Assembly (NCBI RefSeq): GCF_037042905.1
Contig: NC_087261.1
Coordinates: forward strand, 14,458,217-14,522,216
Reading direction: 5' to 3'
From: Lytechinus pictus
Taxonomy: Eukaryota; Echinodermata; Echinoidea; Temnopleuroida; Toxopneustidae
Length of the DNA: 64,000 nt
Shown here: in pieces, positions 1 to 12,028 of the stretch
Numbering within the stretch: the stretch's first letter is position 1
Layout: every line of letters begins with the position of its first letter
The notes under the pieces: model-generated
The model's input: the letters and a program-made list of their open reading frames with translations, nothing else
The model's database searches: none
Told to the model about the DNA's origin: nothing
Made by a program: the position numbers and the translations under genes

Positions 1-1
1 C

Positions 2-3000
2 CACGTCATCGACCCGTTCGTCTTCGTGTTCATGAAGCAGCAGAGTCGAGATGCCCTCAAGGACCTATGCATGAAGTGTATTTGCTGTCGAAGATGCCGA
101 CCGCCCCCGATGTCGTCTAGGAACACAGTGAATGCACACGCTAATGGTAGGATAATATAATTAATATTACGTTTTCATTTATACCGTGTGAGTAAAAAAA
201 ACTTGACACCTCAGAAATCCCCATTTTAAGGAAAGAAATATGTCATGAACTTGTCTATAATATGATTTTCATTTAGCCTAATACTAAATGTCTATATTTT
301 TATCTTTTAAACTATAGTGGTGGTTAGACGAAATGAATATCATAAGAAATTGATATATAGCCTTACTAGAAAATTAGACCAAAAAATGAACTGAATGGTA
401 TTTAGGGCAAATCTAACTGGTTGGAGAAGAACTAGGTTTATATCGGTAAAGTGCCAATTCGTTATATACCGCCAACTCGTCCACTCACCGCATAGTCTAC
501 ATTCAATTAGTCTAATGCCATTCCGTCCATTCGCTTAACAACTATTTTGTACAATAACCATTTGGTCCAATCATCACTTCGTCTAATCACCAGTTCGTCT
601 ATGACCATTTCGTCTCATTACCAGTCGGTCTAATATCCATTTTATTTTCATTCATTTCGCCCAATAAACGCTCAGTCCAATTAAACCAAATGGTATATGG
701 ACTCGATGGCTATTGGACCGACTGGTTATTAGACGAAATGGTGAGTGGACTAAATGGGAATTAGACCATATGTGGCTTCTGGACGAACTGATGGTAGACC
801 AAATGATAGTAGACGAGTTGGTAATTGGACGAATTTTCATTAGACCAAAATAGGAAATAAACCGTTTATATTATGTAATGAGACCAAATGAAAAGCAGGC
901 GAAATAGGTGTAGATCAATCGGCATCTTACCGATTCGTTCCCCTTTTTCTTAAATAGTAAAATGGAATAAAGAAGACAAACGGCTTAAGAGGCGTGGCCA
1001 TATAATACCCTAACAAGAACCAAAAATTGCTAAATAAAATATTTTGGGATATTCCACATTCGGTGAAAATGCATCTTTAATTTAAAAATTTGAACACATT
1101 ATTACTAAACAGTATTTGATTATCATTTTACCCAAAAAAATATATCCCACATAATGGCTAGAGTTTGTACAGAATTCACTTCCTTTTCTTCTACTTAGAA
1201 ATTCAAGAGCTTGTTCGTCAACACTTCCTGATCTTACGAAATTTCAGCCAAGATCGAATCATATTTCATATTCACATAAAAAAAAGAAGTGTATACCCAG
1301 AGTGATCAAACTTAAACAAATCGGCCTCTATTTATGATGGCTTAATGATTGTGCAACAAAATCATTACAGTATATTGCCATGATAGAGCGCAGAAACTGT
1401 TCAATAAAGTATATATTCTACTTCACTTTAAGGTCTCATAAAATGCTTTGAGTCGTGATTTAAAGTTGTTTACTGATGGTGCTTTCCTAACTATTATACT
1501 CAACAGCATTAAAAACCAAACTTCCCTACACAAGCGAATTACATATATTTCTATATTAATGTAGGCTTCTAAGTCTGTTTCCCTGTGTTTGTCTTTTTCG
1601 TTTTGAGGTAACTGCTTTGCCTAAAATTGGATTGAAATTGAATCGATGGTTCGCCATACACCTACCCTATAATCTAGGCGGAGGCTGCAGTTATTGTCTT
1701 TGCTGTTATGCTGAACGCAAGCGATACGTCTGATGTGGCAAAGACTACGGACTGCCTAATCAATATTCATGTTTATTCAAAATTATGGTGGATTTATTGT
1801 TATAAAAGCCGTGATCGCGAAGATAATCGTAACACAGAGGGATTGCCTGGTAGATTGCGTTTTTTCCATATCATGTTGGTAAAGCAACAAAATTAATATA
1901 TCCCTCCCGTCGTCAATAACGCTACGAATGGCAGATTCTTGAAGGTCTCGGAATTTGCACGAGGAATGCCGAGTTTTTCGGCAGCATAATTCCCGGCATA
2001 ATCCAAACTTTCTCGCAGAAGTTTCTCGCTTGTACTCGTACTTGCCATTTTAGATGAAGAAAGTGACGTGATGCCACGTGACCTATTATATTAGATATGC
2101 ATTACCTTTCTTCTTTCCAACGTATTTCTAGGAGACTCTAAGCCGTCGGTCCCGTGTAAAGGAGAGTCACACCATTTGCACGTTAAAAAACCTACTCCTC
2201 TTTTCGTAAAGAGTAGGGAAGTTATCCCGGGGAAGTAGTTAACGTATTAATTTATTACTGATAATTACTAATTTATAATCCTGTTCCTTTGTAAAGTTGC
2301 AATAGGGTAATTTGTACTGTATTATAGTAACCTTTCCAGATTAACTGTCCGACACTTATATGACACGCATGTGTTGATAGTGTCGTTAATTTTTTTATCG
2401 TTAATTTTTTTATCAATTAATCAATCCAACGTATTTCTGATTGGTCCGATTTATTTCTTCTCATATTATTCATGGGAATTATTCGTATGAAAAACTGGCG
2501 TCATATACATCGTCGATAAAAAACAAATATCCAAAGCAAGACGGTAATTCGTAGTCTTTGCCACATCAGACGTATCGGTCGCGTTCAGCATAAAAGCAAA
2601 GACAATAACTGCAGCCCCCGCCTAGATTATAGGCTACCATATACAGTGTCTGAGATTAAAATGTCAAAATATTTCCTCGCTCGTTTCGCTTGCTCCCAGT
2701 TTTTTTTAATAGAAATTCTGCCCCCATTTGCCATGTCTGGCCCCGCTCACACTTTTCGGCTCTTGGCGCTACCGTTCCGTGTCAGTTTACTCACTAAATC
2801 TAATTAATTTGCCAGGAATATTATTTTTTTTCCTTTTTAACAATTTTATTGCATTTTCTCGATTTTGAGGTAAATAGAATTTTCTCTTTCATTTCCTCTT
2901 TCCTCAGGGAATCAAAATCGTGGTGCATCGAGGAATGACAGTGGGATCAATAATTCGAGAAATGATAGCGGGATCGTCGTCGTCGTCGACTCCACACCCA

Positions 3001-3089
3001 ACCCCACCGAAGCCCCCACTGCAAACCCCGCCCCTGACGACATCCACCTTGACCTCGCCAATAACCGCGCTACACATTCAGCATCATGA
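2..3089 (+). CDS. Class-A-like G-protein-coupled receptor, C-terminal two exons (partial)
   Basis: Seen: an open frame from base 2 encodes the end of a membrane helix with a DPFVF motif, a helix-8-like stretch (FMKQQSRDALKDL) and a cysteine cluster (CMKCICCRRC) suited to palmitoylation. The exon can end at 146 (donor GTAGGA) after one codon base; an acceptor preceded by a long pyrimidine tract opens an exon at 2908 that restores the frame and runs to TGA at 3087-3089, adding a hydrophilic Asn/Ser/Pro-rich cytoplasmic tail of about 60 residues. Exons: 2-146 and 2908-3089. Known: DPxxY-like motifs replace NPxxY at the end of TM7 in many rhodopsin-family receptors and helix 8 follows. Inferred: a plasma-membrane receptor; the ligand class cannot be told because TM1-6 are outside the window. 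Without splicing, the first exon would instead stop at 158-160. An AATAAA lies at 3506-3511. Confidence 0.7.
430..900. repeat. Foldback of GTCTAAT-type short repeats in GPCR intron
   Basis: The left half repeats motifs of the type CGTCTAAT-nACCA every 15-20 bases; the right half carries the reverse complement (ATTAGACnAAATGG), so the region can fold on itself. The same motif family recurs at 16895-17760, 20320-21120, 28110-28620 and about 63780-63870. Confidence 0.7.
1666..2633. mobile_element. Decayed DNA transposon with ~90-bp terminal inverted repeats
   Basis: Bases 1666-1752 and 2548-2633 are near-perfect reverse complements; both start with CCTATAATCTAGGCGG. The interior (minus strand) contains the RecQ-like remnant at 1893-2048. 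No clean target duplication was found. It sits inside the GPCR intron. Confidence 0.7.
1893..2048 (-). pseudogene. RecQ-type helicase-like fragment (frameshifted) inside a transposon
   Basis: A minus-strand ORF opens with ATG at 2048-2046 in good context and ends at 1895-1893 (51 aa, starting MASTSTSEKLL). After about 30 codons a one-base frame change gives a second frame reading FRDLQESAIRSVIDDGRDIL, which resembles the RecQ N-terminal pattern (FRxxQxxAIxxxxxGRDxL) normally followed by the Walker A loop; the Walker A motif itself is not recognisable. Inferred: remains of a helicase gene carried by the surrounding inverted-repeat element. An unrelated small ORF is possible. Confidence 0.45.
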
Positions 3090-5417
3090 CGTCGCTTCCT
3101 CTGCCTCAAAGCAACCGATTAAAACTATAGTTCACAGTACTTGAGAGTCAGAAAATCATGCAGATACAGAAAATATGCTGATTTCGAAATGAAAACTATG
3201 GACATCGCAATCGAAAAACTTCGTCGTCGAGAAGAACAATATAAACAATGGTGGTGAAAAATGAAATGTGTCAGTTTCATCGAATCTGATTATTAAGAGA
3301 CAGGACGATGCCTGCCATTGAATGATATATTCAAGAGGTTTATATATATGGGACCCGAAAGCTGCAAAGTTAGCGCTAACCGCCTGGCGCCAACTCTTAA
3401 GTGTATACTTTCAATGATCTGAAAACGCAGTGTCACTGCAGGATCGCTTAAAGACATCCTGAAACTAGGAAGATGGAAATTCCATCCCTATTGTTCCATG
3501 CTCAAAATAAAAGGTCTCTGATATTATTCAAACTGGTTGGAGTACTGCATCGTGAATGATCGTGTAACACGATTCATCTCGCTAAAATTGCAATATTTAT
3601 TCTGTACTTCTTTGTTTAAATGTTTTTCGAACAAATTTGCTCATACAAATGGCGGTTTGATTTAGGAAATGACATTACAAATAATCTGGTGAACAGTAGA
3701 GAAGGATTCAGGAGTGACCACATTGTTATTTTGTCCTGTGACCACTGATAATAATGCTGGATCTATCAATTAATGTCACGACTTGTGAATAGGGAAATCA
3801 CTATGCGCAATATCAAACTGTTTAGTGATCGTTGACGAACCCGAGTTATGGATTTTCAAGCTTTGAATTTGGAATTTGTGACGTCACTTGCCAGCAGCTT
3901 CTCCCATTGAAAATTTGGATGAAAAAACAATATCTGTACTCGGTTCTGACCCCTGCTGCCTATTGGGCAATAATAATGTCGGATACGGCCCCGGTTATGA
4001 TTGTCTTGTAGATTAATATCCATAAAGCGACATGAATCTCAGAAAATTGAAAATAGTTTTTCCTGTGCATTCAACACAGCGATGCTTAGTAATACTCATT
4101 CATGACTTTGTGTTGAATTTGTATGTATATACTACGTGAAGTGCGCTGCTCCCATGACTTGTGACGTCAAAAATAAAACACGAAAGCATCGGATGAGTTT
4201 TTGTCAAACTTTCAAATGCGTCACCCCAATTTTATTATTTTGATCAAAACTATATAAGTTTCACTTTTGGTTGAACTTCCCCTTTGCAAAAAAAACACGG
4301 TCTTTCAGTTTTATTTTTCAAATGAAATGTGGATAAAAGGTCGCTCCAAACTTTAGGTTATTGTCTATAGGGTCTATTTAAACAGAAACTTTTAATCTAT
4401 AAGTTTGTGGTGTGCGTCTGCATGCATGTGTGCGTATATTTTTTTCTGAATGAATAAAATAGACATACACCAGAATTGTGTGTTCGACAAAGCAGACGGG
4501 GGGTGGTTTCAACATAAATTATGAGGACTCGTTTTTATAAGTGTTGTTTGTTGGTTTGGGTCTATTTTTTTAAAATATTTCCTATAGGCCCGTTGCACAA
4601 AACTTATCTATTTCTACTTTTTGTCATCGTATGCCGAGAGATAAGAACTTCACCCTGAGCCTGAAAATTTTCATTTTTTTTTAAAACAATGTTGGCATGA
4701 CAAAGGCGGCTACAGGGTGAGGATCGCCATATCGCCCCCTTTGAATTTCAAGTTGTGAAAAATAAGAAGAGAGAAAAAGAAAATACAGACAAGTATTTAA
4801 AAGAGTACTTGGTTGTGTCACTCTTTATCATCACTCTTATTTTAAATTGAGAGAAAACGAAGTAAAACCATGCCGGGCGCATTCAACATTGGCACGAGTG
4901 GTGGTTGTGTTTCCATATTAAGTGTTATGTAACTACGGGGCGCTGATTTCTGAAAATAATTTGATTTGAATCACCTTCCTATGGTACGCCAATTGTGCAA
5001 TAACATTTTGATAAGGCTTGTAAATTTATGTATTTTTATTATAAAATTAAATATCCAATTTGTTCATTTTTTATTGTATGCACAAGAGAAATGAGGTTTT
5101 AAATTCGGTTTTTAATCGGTAATAGGCTACGCTCATCGGGACAGTGTCCTTATCGAAAAGCAAGCACAATGCCATGGTACTATAGCTGAACAGGAACTGT
5201 TGATATGTTACTAAATTGCTTTTTCGTGGTAATATTAATGCGTTTATTATGGCTATTGTAAATATTGCCTCTCTTTTTGTAAACCTTGCAATTTCTCATT
5301 TGAAGCTGGCTGAATTCACACGGTGTTATTATGACAACTGTATAAAATATGCATTTAAATACAAAACCGATTTCATTGATTTATTATTTATATTTGTAAA
5401 GATGTAGGCAGTGCTTA
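3090..5417. other. Intergenic stretch with a degraded MITE, no gene seen
   Basis: After the GPCR 3' region, 3840-4281 resembles the inside and right end of the TTAA-flanked MITE family (right end TTGAACTTCCCCTTTGC). The rest is AT-rich with only chance-length ORFs; the 63-aa one at 5216-5407 has no recognisable domain. Confidence 0.5.
3506..3511 (+). promoter_or_regulatory. Candidate polyadenylation signal of the GPCR gene
   Basis: AATAAA about 420 bases after the GPCR stop codon, on the same strand. It fits the end of the 3' UTR, but AATAAA is frequent in AT-rich DNA, so this is a position-based guess. Confidence 0.35.
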
Positions 5418-5651
5418 CACTGCAAAAACTCCGGTGTTGATTTAACACCAGCGCGGAATCTATTATGTCCAGAAGTAATGAAACAACACCAGTTTGTAAT
5501 CAAACCGAGGCTGTTTTAATACTAATTGGTGTTGTATAAACACCTATCTGGTGTGAGACCAAAACGAACCTGGTGTTGTTTAACACTTCTCAGGTGTGGA
5601 CATATATAGATTCCGGGCTGGTGTTTGATTAACACCAGAGTTTTTGCAGTG
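5418..5651. mobile_element. MITE with CACTGCAAAAA ends, copy 1
   Basis: Starts CACTGCAAAAACTCC and ends with its near complement (GAGTTTTTGCAGTG). Arms of about 60 bases are rich in GGTGTTnnnnTAACACC motifs. The second copy is at 59695-59942. Confidence 0.85.
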
Positions 5652-5894
5652 TATGTGGTGTGGCATGAAGGAGCCATGGTGTGCATGGATTGCATGCAGT
5701 TTAAAACCAAGGCCCTAGTCACACCAACGAAACCGACTCCAAACCGACCGATGGTATGTCATTGGAAATAACGTACTAGCTTTGATCGGTCTGGGATCGG
5801 GTTTCGCCGGTGTGCCTGCAGCATATTCGGGTTGCACAATCCTAAAACAAGCTAGTTGAAAATGATTAGTGAAAGGGGCAAATTGGGGCGCTAT

Positions 5895-6507
5895 CAGAGG
5901 CGTCGATCCTGGGGGGGCAGGGGGGCGATCGCCCCACCAATGAAAATATTGGGGGGGCAAACATATCATTTTGCCCCCCCCAATAATTCCGGATATGCAT
6001 TAAAAAAAAAACAAGATTGTAATGTTCAGCAAGCGAGATTGAGATACACAACTCGTTCTTTATTTAAAATCGTGCTCAAAATGTCCGTTTTTCAGATTGG
6101 AATATAAAAATTTTCAGCTCGCGCTTTGCGCTCGCATCATTTCTGTAGTAAAAACCCATACTTTTCATGATTAAATTGGTGAATGTAAATGTCCCATTTT
6201 CAGTTCTAAGCCTCAAAAGAACTGCTTCAATTTGCAATCATCTTTTCTTGGATATATAGCTTGTTCTTTATCAAAAACGTCCAGTAAACTGTCATTTTTT
6301 CAGATCGAAATATCAAAATTTTCAGCTCGCGCTTCGCGCTCGCATATATTCTCTTTTAGATACAAATCTTAATCATTGGTACCAAAAATGCTTAGAATAT
6401 CAAGTTTTCAGCTCAGAATATAAAGAAATTTGAGCTCACTCTCGGCACTCGTACTATCTGTGTAGTGAGATACGTGTCTGTGTCTCATGAGTCATACATA
6501 TATATAG

Positions 6508-6565
<58 letters not shown>

Positions 6566-6603
6566 ATGTGTGTGTGTGTGTGTGTATATATAATATATAT
6601 GTA

Positions 6604-6636
<33 letters not shown>

Positions 6637-6707
6637 TGTACGATCGAGCGCCTTTGGAACGTTAATGATTTCGTCCCCCCTATCTGAAAAATGGATCGAC
6701 GCCCCTG
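5895..6707. mobile_element. Non-autonomous hAT-type element inserted in the satellite
   Basis: Termini CAGAGGCGTCGATCC and GGATCGACGCCCCTG form a 15-bp inverted repeat with one mismatch and are flanked by a perfect 8-bp duplication GGCGCTAT (5887-5894 and 6708-6715). The interior has G-tract/C-tract ends, two copies of a GCTCGCGCTTTGCGCTCGC-type motif and a TA/TG microsatellite. An 8-bp duplication with CAG ends is typical of hAT elements. No transposase. Confidence 0.85.
6495..6630. repeat. TA/TG microsatellite
   Basis: Long runs of TA and TG dinucleotides interrupted only by single bases, inside the hAT-type element. Confidence 0.9.
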
Positions 6708-8787
6708 GGCGCTATTACTAATTTACTACGTTTGTAGTCAGTGTAAATAAAAAACAAGCGACGGAGTTGAAATTATTAGTGAAAGGGTCAAATTGGGCCG
6801 CTATTACTAATTTACTACTTTTGGTAGTCAGTGTAAATGTAAAGGACGTGATTGTATAGAATAATTCACCTGTTCATGGAGTGTAATGAGACACCCCCCA
6901 AAAAAAAAAAAATGAGAGAGAGAGAGAGAGACATGTGACTGGAAAGTGTTGCAAAATCCTAAAACAAGCGACGGAGTTGAAATTATTAGTGAAAGGGTCA
7001 GATTGGGGCGCAATTACTAATTTACTATTTTTGGTAGTCAGTGTAAAGGACGTGATTGTATAGAATAATTCACCTGTTCATAAAGTAATAGACACCCCCC
7101 AAAAAAAAATGAGAGAGAGAGAGAGACGTGTGACTGGAAAGTGTTGCACAATCCTATAAAACAAGCTAGTTGAAAATGATTAGTGAAAGGGGCAAATTGG
7201 GGCGCTATTACTAATTTCACCACTTTTGGTCGTCAGTGTAAATGTAAAGGACGTGATTGTAAAGAATAAGTCACCTGTTCATGGAGTGTAATGAGACACC
7301 CCCAAAAAAAAATGAGAGAGAGAGAGAGAGACATGTGACTGGAAAGTGTTGCACGATCCTAAAACAAGCGACGGAGTTGAAATTATTAGTGAAAGGGTCA
7401 GATTGGGGCGCAATTACTAATTTACTATTTTTGGTAGTCAGTGTAAAGGACATGATTGTAAAGAATAAGTCACCTGTTCATGGAGTAATGAGACATCCCC
7501 CCCCCCAAAAAAAAAAAGGAGAGAGAGAGAGAGGTGTGACTGTCGTTTAAGTGTTGTACAATCCTAAAAGATATATACGGTTGAAATGATTATTGAAAGG
7601 GTCAGATTGGGGCGCAATTACTGAGCATACTCATTAAAAATATTTATTGATGTTCAACACGCGGTGGCCGTCATACAACTGTATGCATTGTCTCATGGCA
7701 AGCTGACCTTATTCTACTTATTTGAATTAGTTTCTTTTGGGCAAATTAAGAAAATTAATTACTTTTGGTAGTAATTTGTAAAGTAAGGACGTGATTGTAA
7801 AATTAGTCTCGTGTTCACGGAGGAATAAGACCCCCCCCCCAAAAAAAAAAAAGAGAGAGGGGCGACTGTGGTATAACTATAAATGTTGCACAATCTTAAA
7901 ACAAGCTACAGTTGAAATGATAAGTGAAAGGGTCAGATTGGGGCGCTATTACTGATTTACTACTTTTGGTATATATAGTCAGTGTAAATTTAAAGGACGT
8001 GATTGTAAAGAATAAGTCACCTGTTCATGAAGTAATGACACCCCCCTCAAAAAGAGAGAGAGAGAGAGATGTGTGTGACTGTGGTGTAAATGTTGCACAA
8101 TCCTAATTGAACAAGCGAGTTGAAATGATTAGTGAAAGGGTCAGATTGGGGCGCTATTACTAATTTACTACTTTTGGTCGTCAGTGTAAATGTAAAGGAC
8201 GGAATAAGTCATGGAGTAATTAGACACCCCCCCCCCAAAAAAAAAAAAAGAGAGAGAGGGGACAAGTGTTGCATAATCCTAAAACTAGATATATACAGTA
8301 GTTGAAATGATTAGTGACAGGGTCAGATTGGGGCGCAATTACTGATTTTCTCATTAATTAGTCGATTTTTGCTTCAACACGCGGTGACCGTTATACAGCT
8401 GTTTGTGACTGGATATTATTGTCTTGTGCCAAGCTGATGGCCCTTATTCTACTTATTTAGATTAGTTTCTTTGGGGTAAATTAAGAAAATTAATTACTTT
8501 TGGTAGTCGCGTGTAATTTGTAAAGTAAAGGACGTGATTGTAGAATTAGTCACATCTTCATGGAGTAATAAGACCCCCCCAATAAAGAGAGGGAGAGAGA
8601 GATAGAGGGGGAGAGAGAGTGTGGGGGCAGCAGGAAGGAATGAGAAAGGACTATACTTACTTTCAGGGGGGGGGGGCCCATTTCGAGAAAAAGGGAAAGA
8701 GGGGATGTTATTTGAAAACAAGCGTAAACACCAAACAGAAAAGGGAATGGCATGCAATACAGAAAACGAGGATTGATTGTAATGCCG

Positions 8788-8909
8788 CAGTCACATTTCC
8801 CCTACGGCGGCTGTACGGCGAGTAAAAAACGCCGTTCGGAACATTTTTGTTTTGTACCATGCAGCTACATAATAAATTGTAGGTGACCGCCGTAGGGGAA
8901 ATGTGACTG
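8788..8909. mobile_element. MITE with CAGTCACATTTCCCCTAC ends, copy 1
   Basis: A 122-bp element with a perfect 23-bp terminal inverted repeat; related copies are at 17324-17475 and 20552-20705. No convincing target duplication. Confidence 0.85.
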
Positions 8910-9359
8910 AAATGAATAGATAGAAAATGGGGAGGGATATCTACCAAATTTCGATAAAAAAAAAAATATATATAAGCACTAAATCTGTATTTTTGCGTGG
9001 TTGGGGAACATTTTCTGATCCAGGAAAAATGACTTTCTATGTTAATGTTTCTTTGTCATTTCGACCCGGAATTTTCAATAGTATACCATCAAGGCACGGA
9101 TATAATCTACTAATCACAGTCACCAAGCGTAAACAAAGAGTTGACTGATACACGACATTAGACATTAACAAAATACAGGATGATTCGACTAAAAGAAAAA
9201 GTCTGAATAAGTACTTTTTATCTTTCAATATTACTTTATTGAATACTAGAGTGTATAAATCAACATCAACAGTTAAAAAATAATTACAGATACAATATTA
9301 GGCCTACAAATCATGCATGGAAAAAAAGGGGGAAAAAAGAAAGAAAATGGAGTGTGTAA

Positions 9360-11647
9360 CATAGGCGGATCCAGGGGGCCGAGGGGCCCGCCCCCCCCCC
9401 CTATTGGCGGAGCAAAAAATGAAGAAAAAAAAAGGGGGAAAGAAAGAAAAAAATAAAAAGTAGGGGAAAGAAAGGAGGAAAAAAGAAGAGGAAAGATAAG
9501 AGGAGGGGGACGAGTGAATAAAATAAGGTCGGGGGAAGACTTGGAAAATGATATAAAAATATATTTCATGTCGATCACTATATCAAATTTTCGCGCTCGC
9601 ATAGTCTGTTCGATGAGATACATATCTTGCTCAATAGGCTGATATGTAGCTTAAAATATCAAGTTTTGAAGTCAATATACAATTCCAGCTCGAACATCGA
9701 GCTTTCATTATTTTGTTTGATTTACAAGTTGATATTTTCAGTGCTTTGTAAAATGTCCTTTTTATTGTGTGAATACCATTTGCTGCTTTTTGCGTTGTGC
9801 ACTCGCATTATTTGATTTGCCAAGTAGGCCTACATATTGTCTTTGTTTATTCCATAAGATTCTTAATATATAAATTCTATAACAAACTACTTAAAATCCC
9901 CCTTTTATGACAGTTTATCAAAAATTTCGTCTCGCGATTTGCGCTAGCATTATTGTTGAAATTATATCACTTTTATTATGTTTGTCATTTTGCCTCCGAC
10001 GAAGATTCTGCTAGGATCGAAAGCTTAGGCCCCTTTTGACTCTCTAATTCACTCCATTTGCTCTCTTTTATTAGATAAGCAGTTTTCAGCAGCTTTTTTT
10101 CTGCCATTGAAATTATATCAACTCATAAATCCTATTCATGATTACAAAAGTGCTTAAAATATCCAGTTTTCAGGCCTAAATGTCGAGACTCATTCATTAG
10201 GCTTATTACATTAATAAATATGATAATAAAATGTTCATGAATTCCTAATAAGTAAATTGTCCCTTTTTCAGAAAGGAATATCGCGCTTAGGAAGAGGAAT
10301 AGGAAGATAGTCATCATTTCGATATGATGACAAACGGTCCTTAGGCCTTGAATGTCCAGGTCCTAGGTCAAAATAATAATCATGATATCGGCTCGCGCTT
10401 CGCACTCGCATCATTTATTAAGTGCTATCCACATCCACTTCACAATTCCCCTACACTGTGCTTTAGATTAAAATTAAATTTATCTAAACTTAAATTACTC
10501 TAAAATTATCGAGTTTCAAATCAGAATATCAAAAATTTTCTGCTCGCGCTTTGCGCTCGCAATATTAAAAATGTAGAAAGATACCAAATTACCCATCCTT
10601 TTTCATGATTTACAAAACATGAATAGAGTGTCCCATTTTTGGGGTCTGAAATCTCATTTTTGTCTGCTCGCACTTCGCGCTCGCATCAATTGTTTGGTTT
10701 TATACCTATACCGTTAATGATTACAAAAAGTGCTTAGAATGTCAATTTTTTAGGTCGGAATGTCAAAAAAAAATCAGCTCGCGCTTCGCGCTGGCATTAT
10801 TCAATAGTTGAAATATGTATCGTCTTCATGGCTGACTGCAAAACGTCCTAAACAGGTCCCTTTCCGATCAAGCCAGAACCTATATTAAAAATTTCTGCTC
10901 GCGATTCGCGCTCGCAGTTATTATTTAGTTACATATATACGCATCTTGTTCAGGTTCACAAACATAGCCAAGAATATTTAATTTTCTGGAAAAAATACAT
11001 GAAATTCCAAAAATTTTCAGCTCGCGCTTTGCGCTCGCCTTGAATGTCCAGGTCCTAGGTCAAGGTCAAAATAATAATCATGATATCAGCTCGCGCTTCG
11101 CACTCGCATCATTTATTAAGTGCTATCCACACATCCACTTCACAATTCCCCTACACAGTCAGTGCTTTAGATAAAAATTTTCATCTCGCGCTTTGCGCTC
11201 GCACTATTTAAATAGGGCTTATGAGATTATTACACTTTTTTTATGTTGTTTTATAAGAATAAAGCTAAGAAATAAGGACACCGGCGTTCCCCCCCCCCAC
11301 AATTTTTCACGACCAAGAAAAAAAAAGAGAAAAGGAAAGGGATAAGGGTGAAATATAAGCCTATTGTTTTCCAAATGTTATGTCAAAATCTATCACAAAG
11401 TTTGATTTTTGTAATAAAAATGTCAAAACTTTTGCTCGCTCGCTTCGCTCTCTCGCAACTTCTTAATAATTGTACACGATACTCCGTATCGAGCCCCCTC
11501 CAAATTTTTGGCTCATTACGCCACCGCGGGGACAACCCATTCAAGGAAATAAACAAAAATCAACTTTGAGCGACCGATCAGGGAGAATATGGGTGAAAAA
11601 AAAAATCGCCCCCCCCCCCCTATTGGCGGGAGCTGGATCCGCCCCTG
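9360..11647. mobile_element. Element made of ~110-180-bp tandem units with CGCGCTTCGCG motifs
   Basis: Left end (ATAGGCGGATCCAG then G and C tracts) and right end (CTGGATCCGCCCC preceded by a C tract) are inverted copies. Flanks TGTGTAAC and TGTGTAAT match at 7 of 8 bases. Between them the motif GCTCGCGCTTCGCGCTCGCAT recurs in diverged form about ten times (for example near 9592, 10391, 10543, 10668, 10778, 10895, 11022, 11090, 11187), usually followed by TnATTnTTTAG and CATGATTACAAAAAGTGCTTAGAATGT-like text. Segments 10336-10440 and 11036-11175 are near-identical duplicates. Confidence 0.7.
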
Positions 11648-11689
11648 TGTAATATCTAAGCAACCGAGAAGGATCACATAAGAGGAATA

Positions 11690-12028
11690 GACCAGTTCGT
11701 AGTTACTTCATGGACAATTTTGGTCAAATGACCTTTCATTTCTTTCATTATGATAGGCAGATTTTAAAGCAAGATATTACGTAAGCTTATAGCAGGATGA
11801 AGAAATTAGAATAGCACACCAATGAACACTTTATGAAAGTATTTATTGAATTCCTACTTTGAATGCAAATCATAGCATGTTGCACAATGTAGGCCTAATA
11901 ATCAAGACATTAAAGTTGGTGCTTATCTCATTAGATTTTAAACCACCATGTCACTTTATACAAATGACCTTCCTCTGATCATGCGTAGAATATTTTGATC
12001 ATGTGCAGAAAGGAACTACGAACTGGCT
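11690..12028. mobile_element. TA-flanked MITE with CCAGTTCGTAGTT ends, copy 1
   Basis: Ends GACCAGTTCGTAGTTAC and its complement, flanked by TA. A second copy lies in the opposite orientation at 22576-23023, sharing most of the interior. TA flanks suggest a Tc1/mariner-type origin. Confidence 0.8.

Larger units (their letters stand above)
5825..8640. repeat. Tandem satellite, ~200-bp monomers with longer variants
   Basis: About nine monomers start with a GTTGAAATnATTAGTGAAAG-like motif near 5852, 6763, 6975, 7158, 7376, 7580, 7911, 8118 and 8300. Each carries a TTACTACTTTTGGTAGTCAG block, then a C-tract, an A-tract and (GA)n in that order. The monomers starting near 7580 and 8300 contain an extra ~150-bp block (CAACACGCGGTG), giving a long-short-short-long higher-order pattern. 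The first monomer is split by the element at 5895-6707. Confidence 0.85.

Noticed and set aside
5825-8640. CRISPR-like array because of regular repeats
   Set aside because: Direct repeats are ~200 bp with no unique spacers, in a clearly eukaryotic context; a satellite explains it.
8494-9623. ORFs of 68-116 aa around 8.5-9.6 kb
   Set aside because: Translations of GA/CT and G/C tracts with biased composition; no motif.
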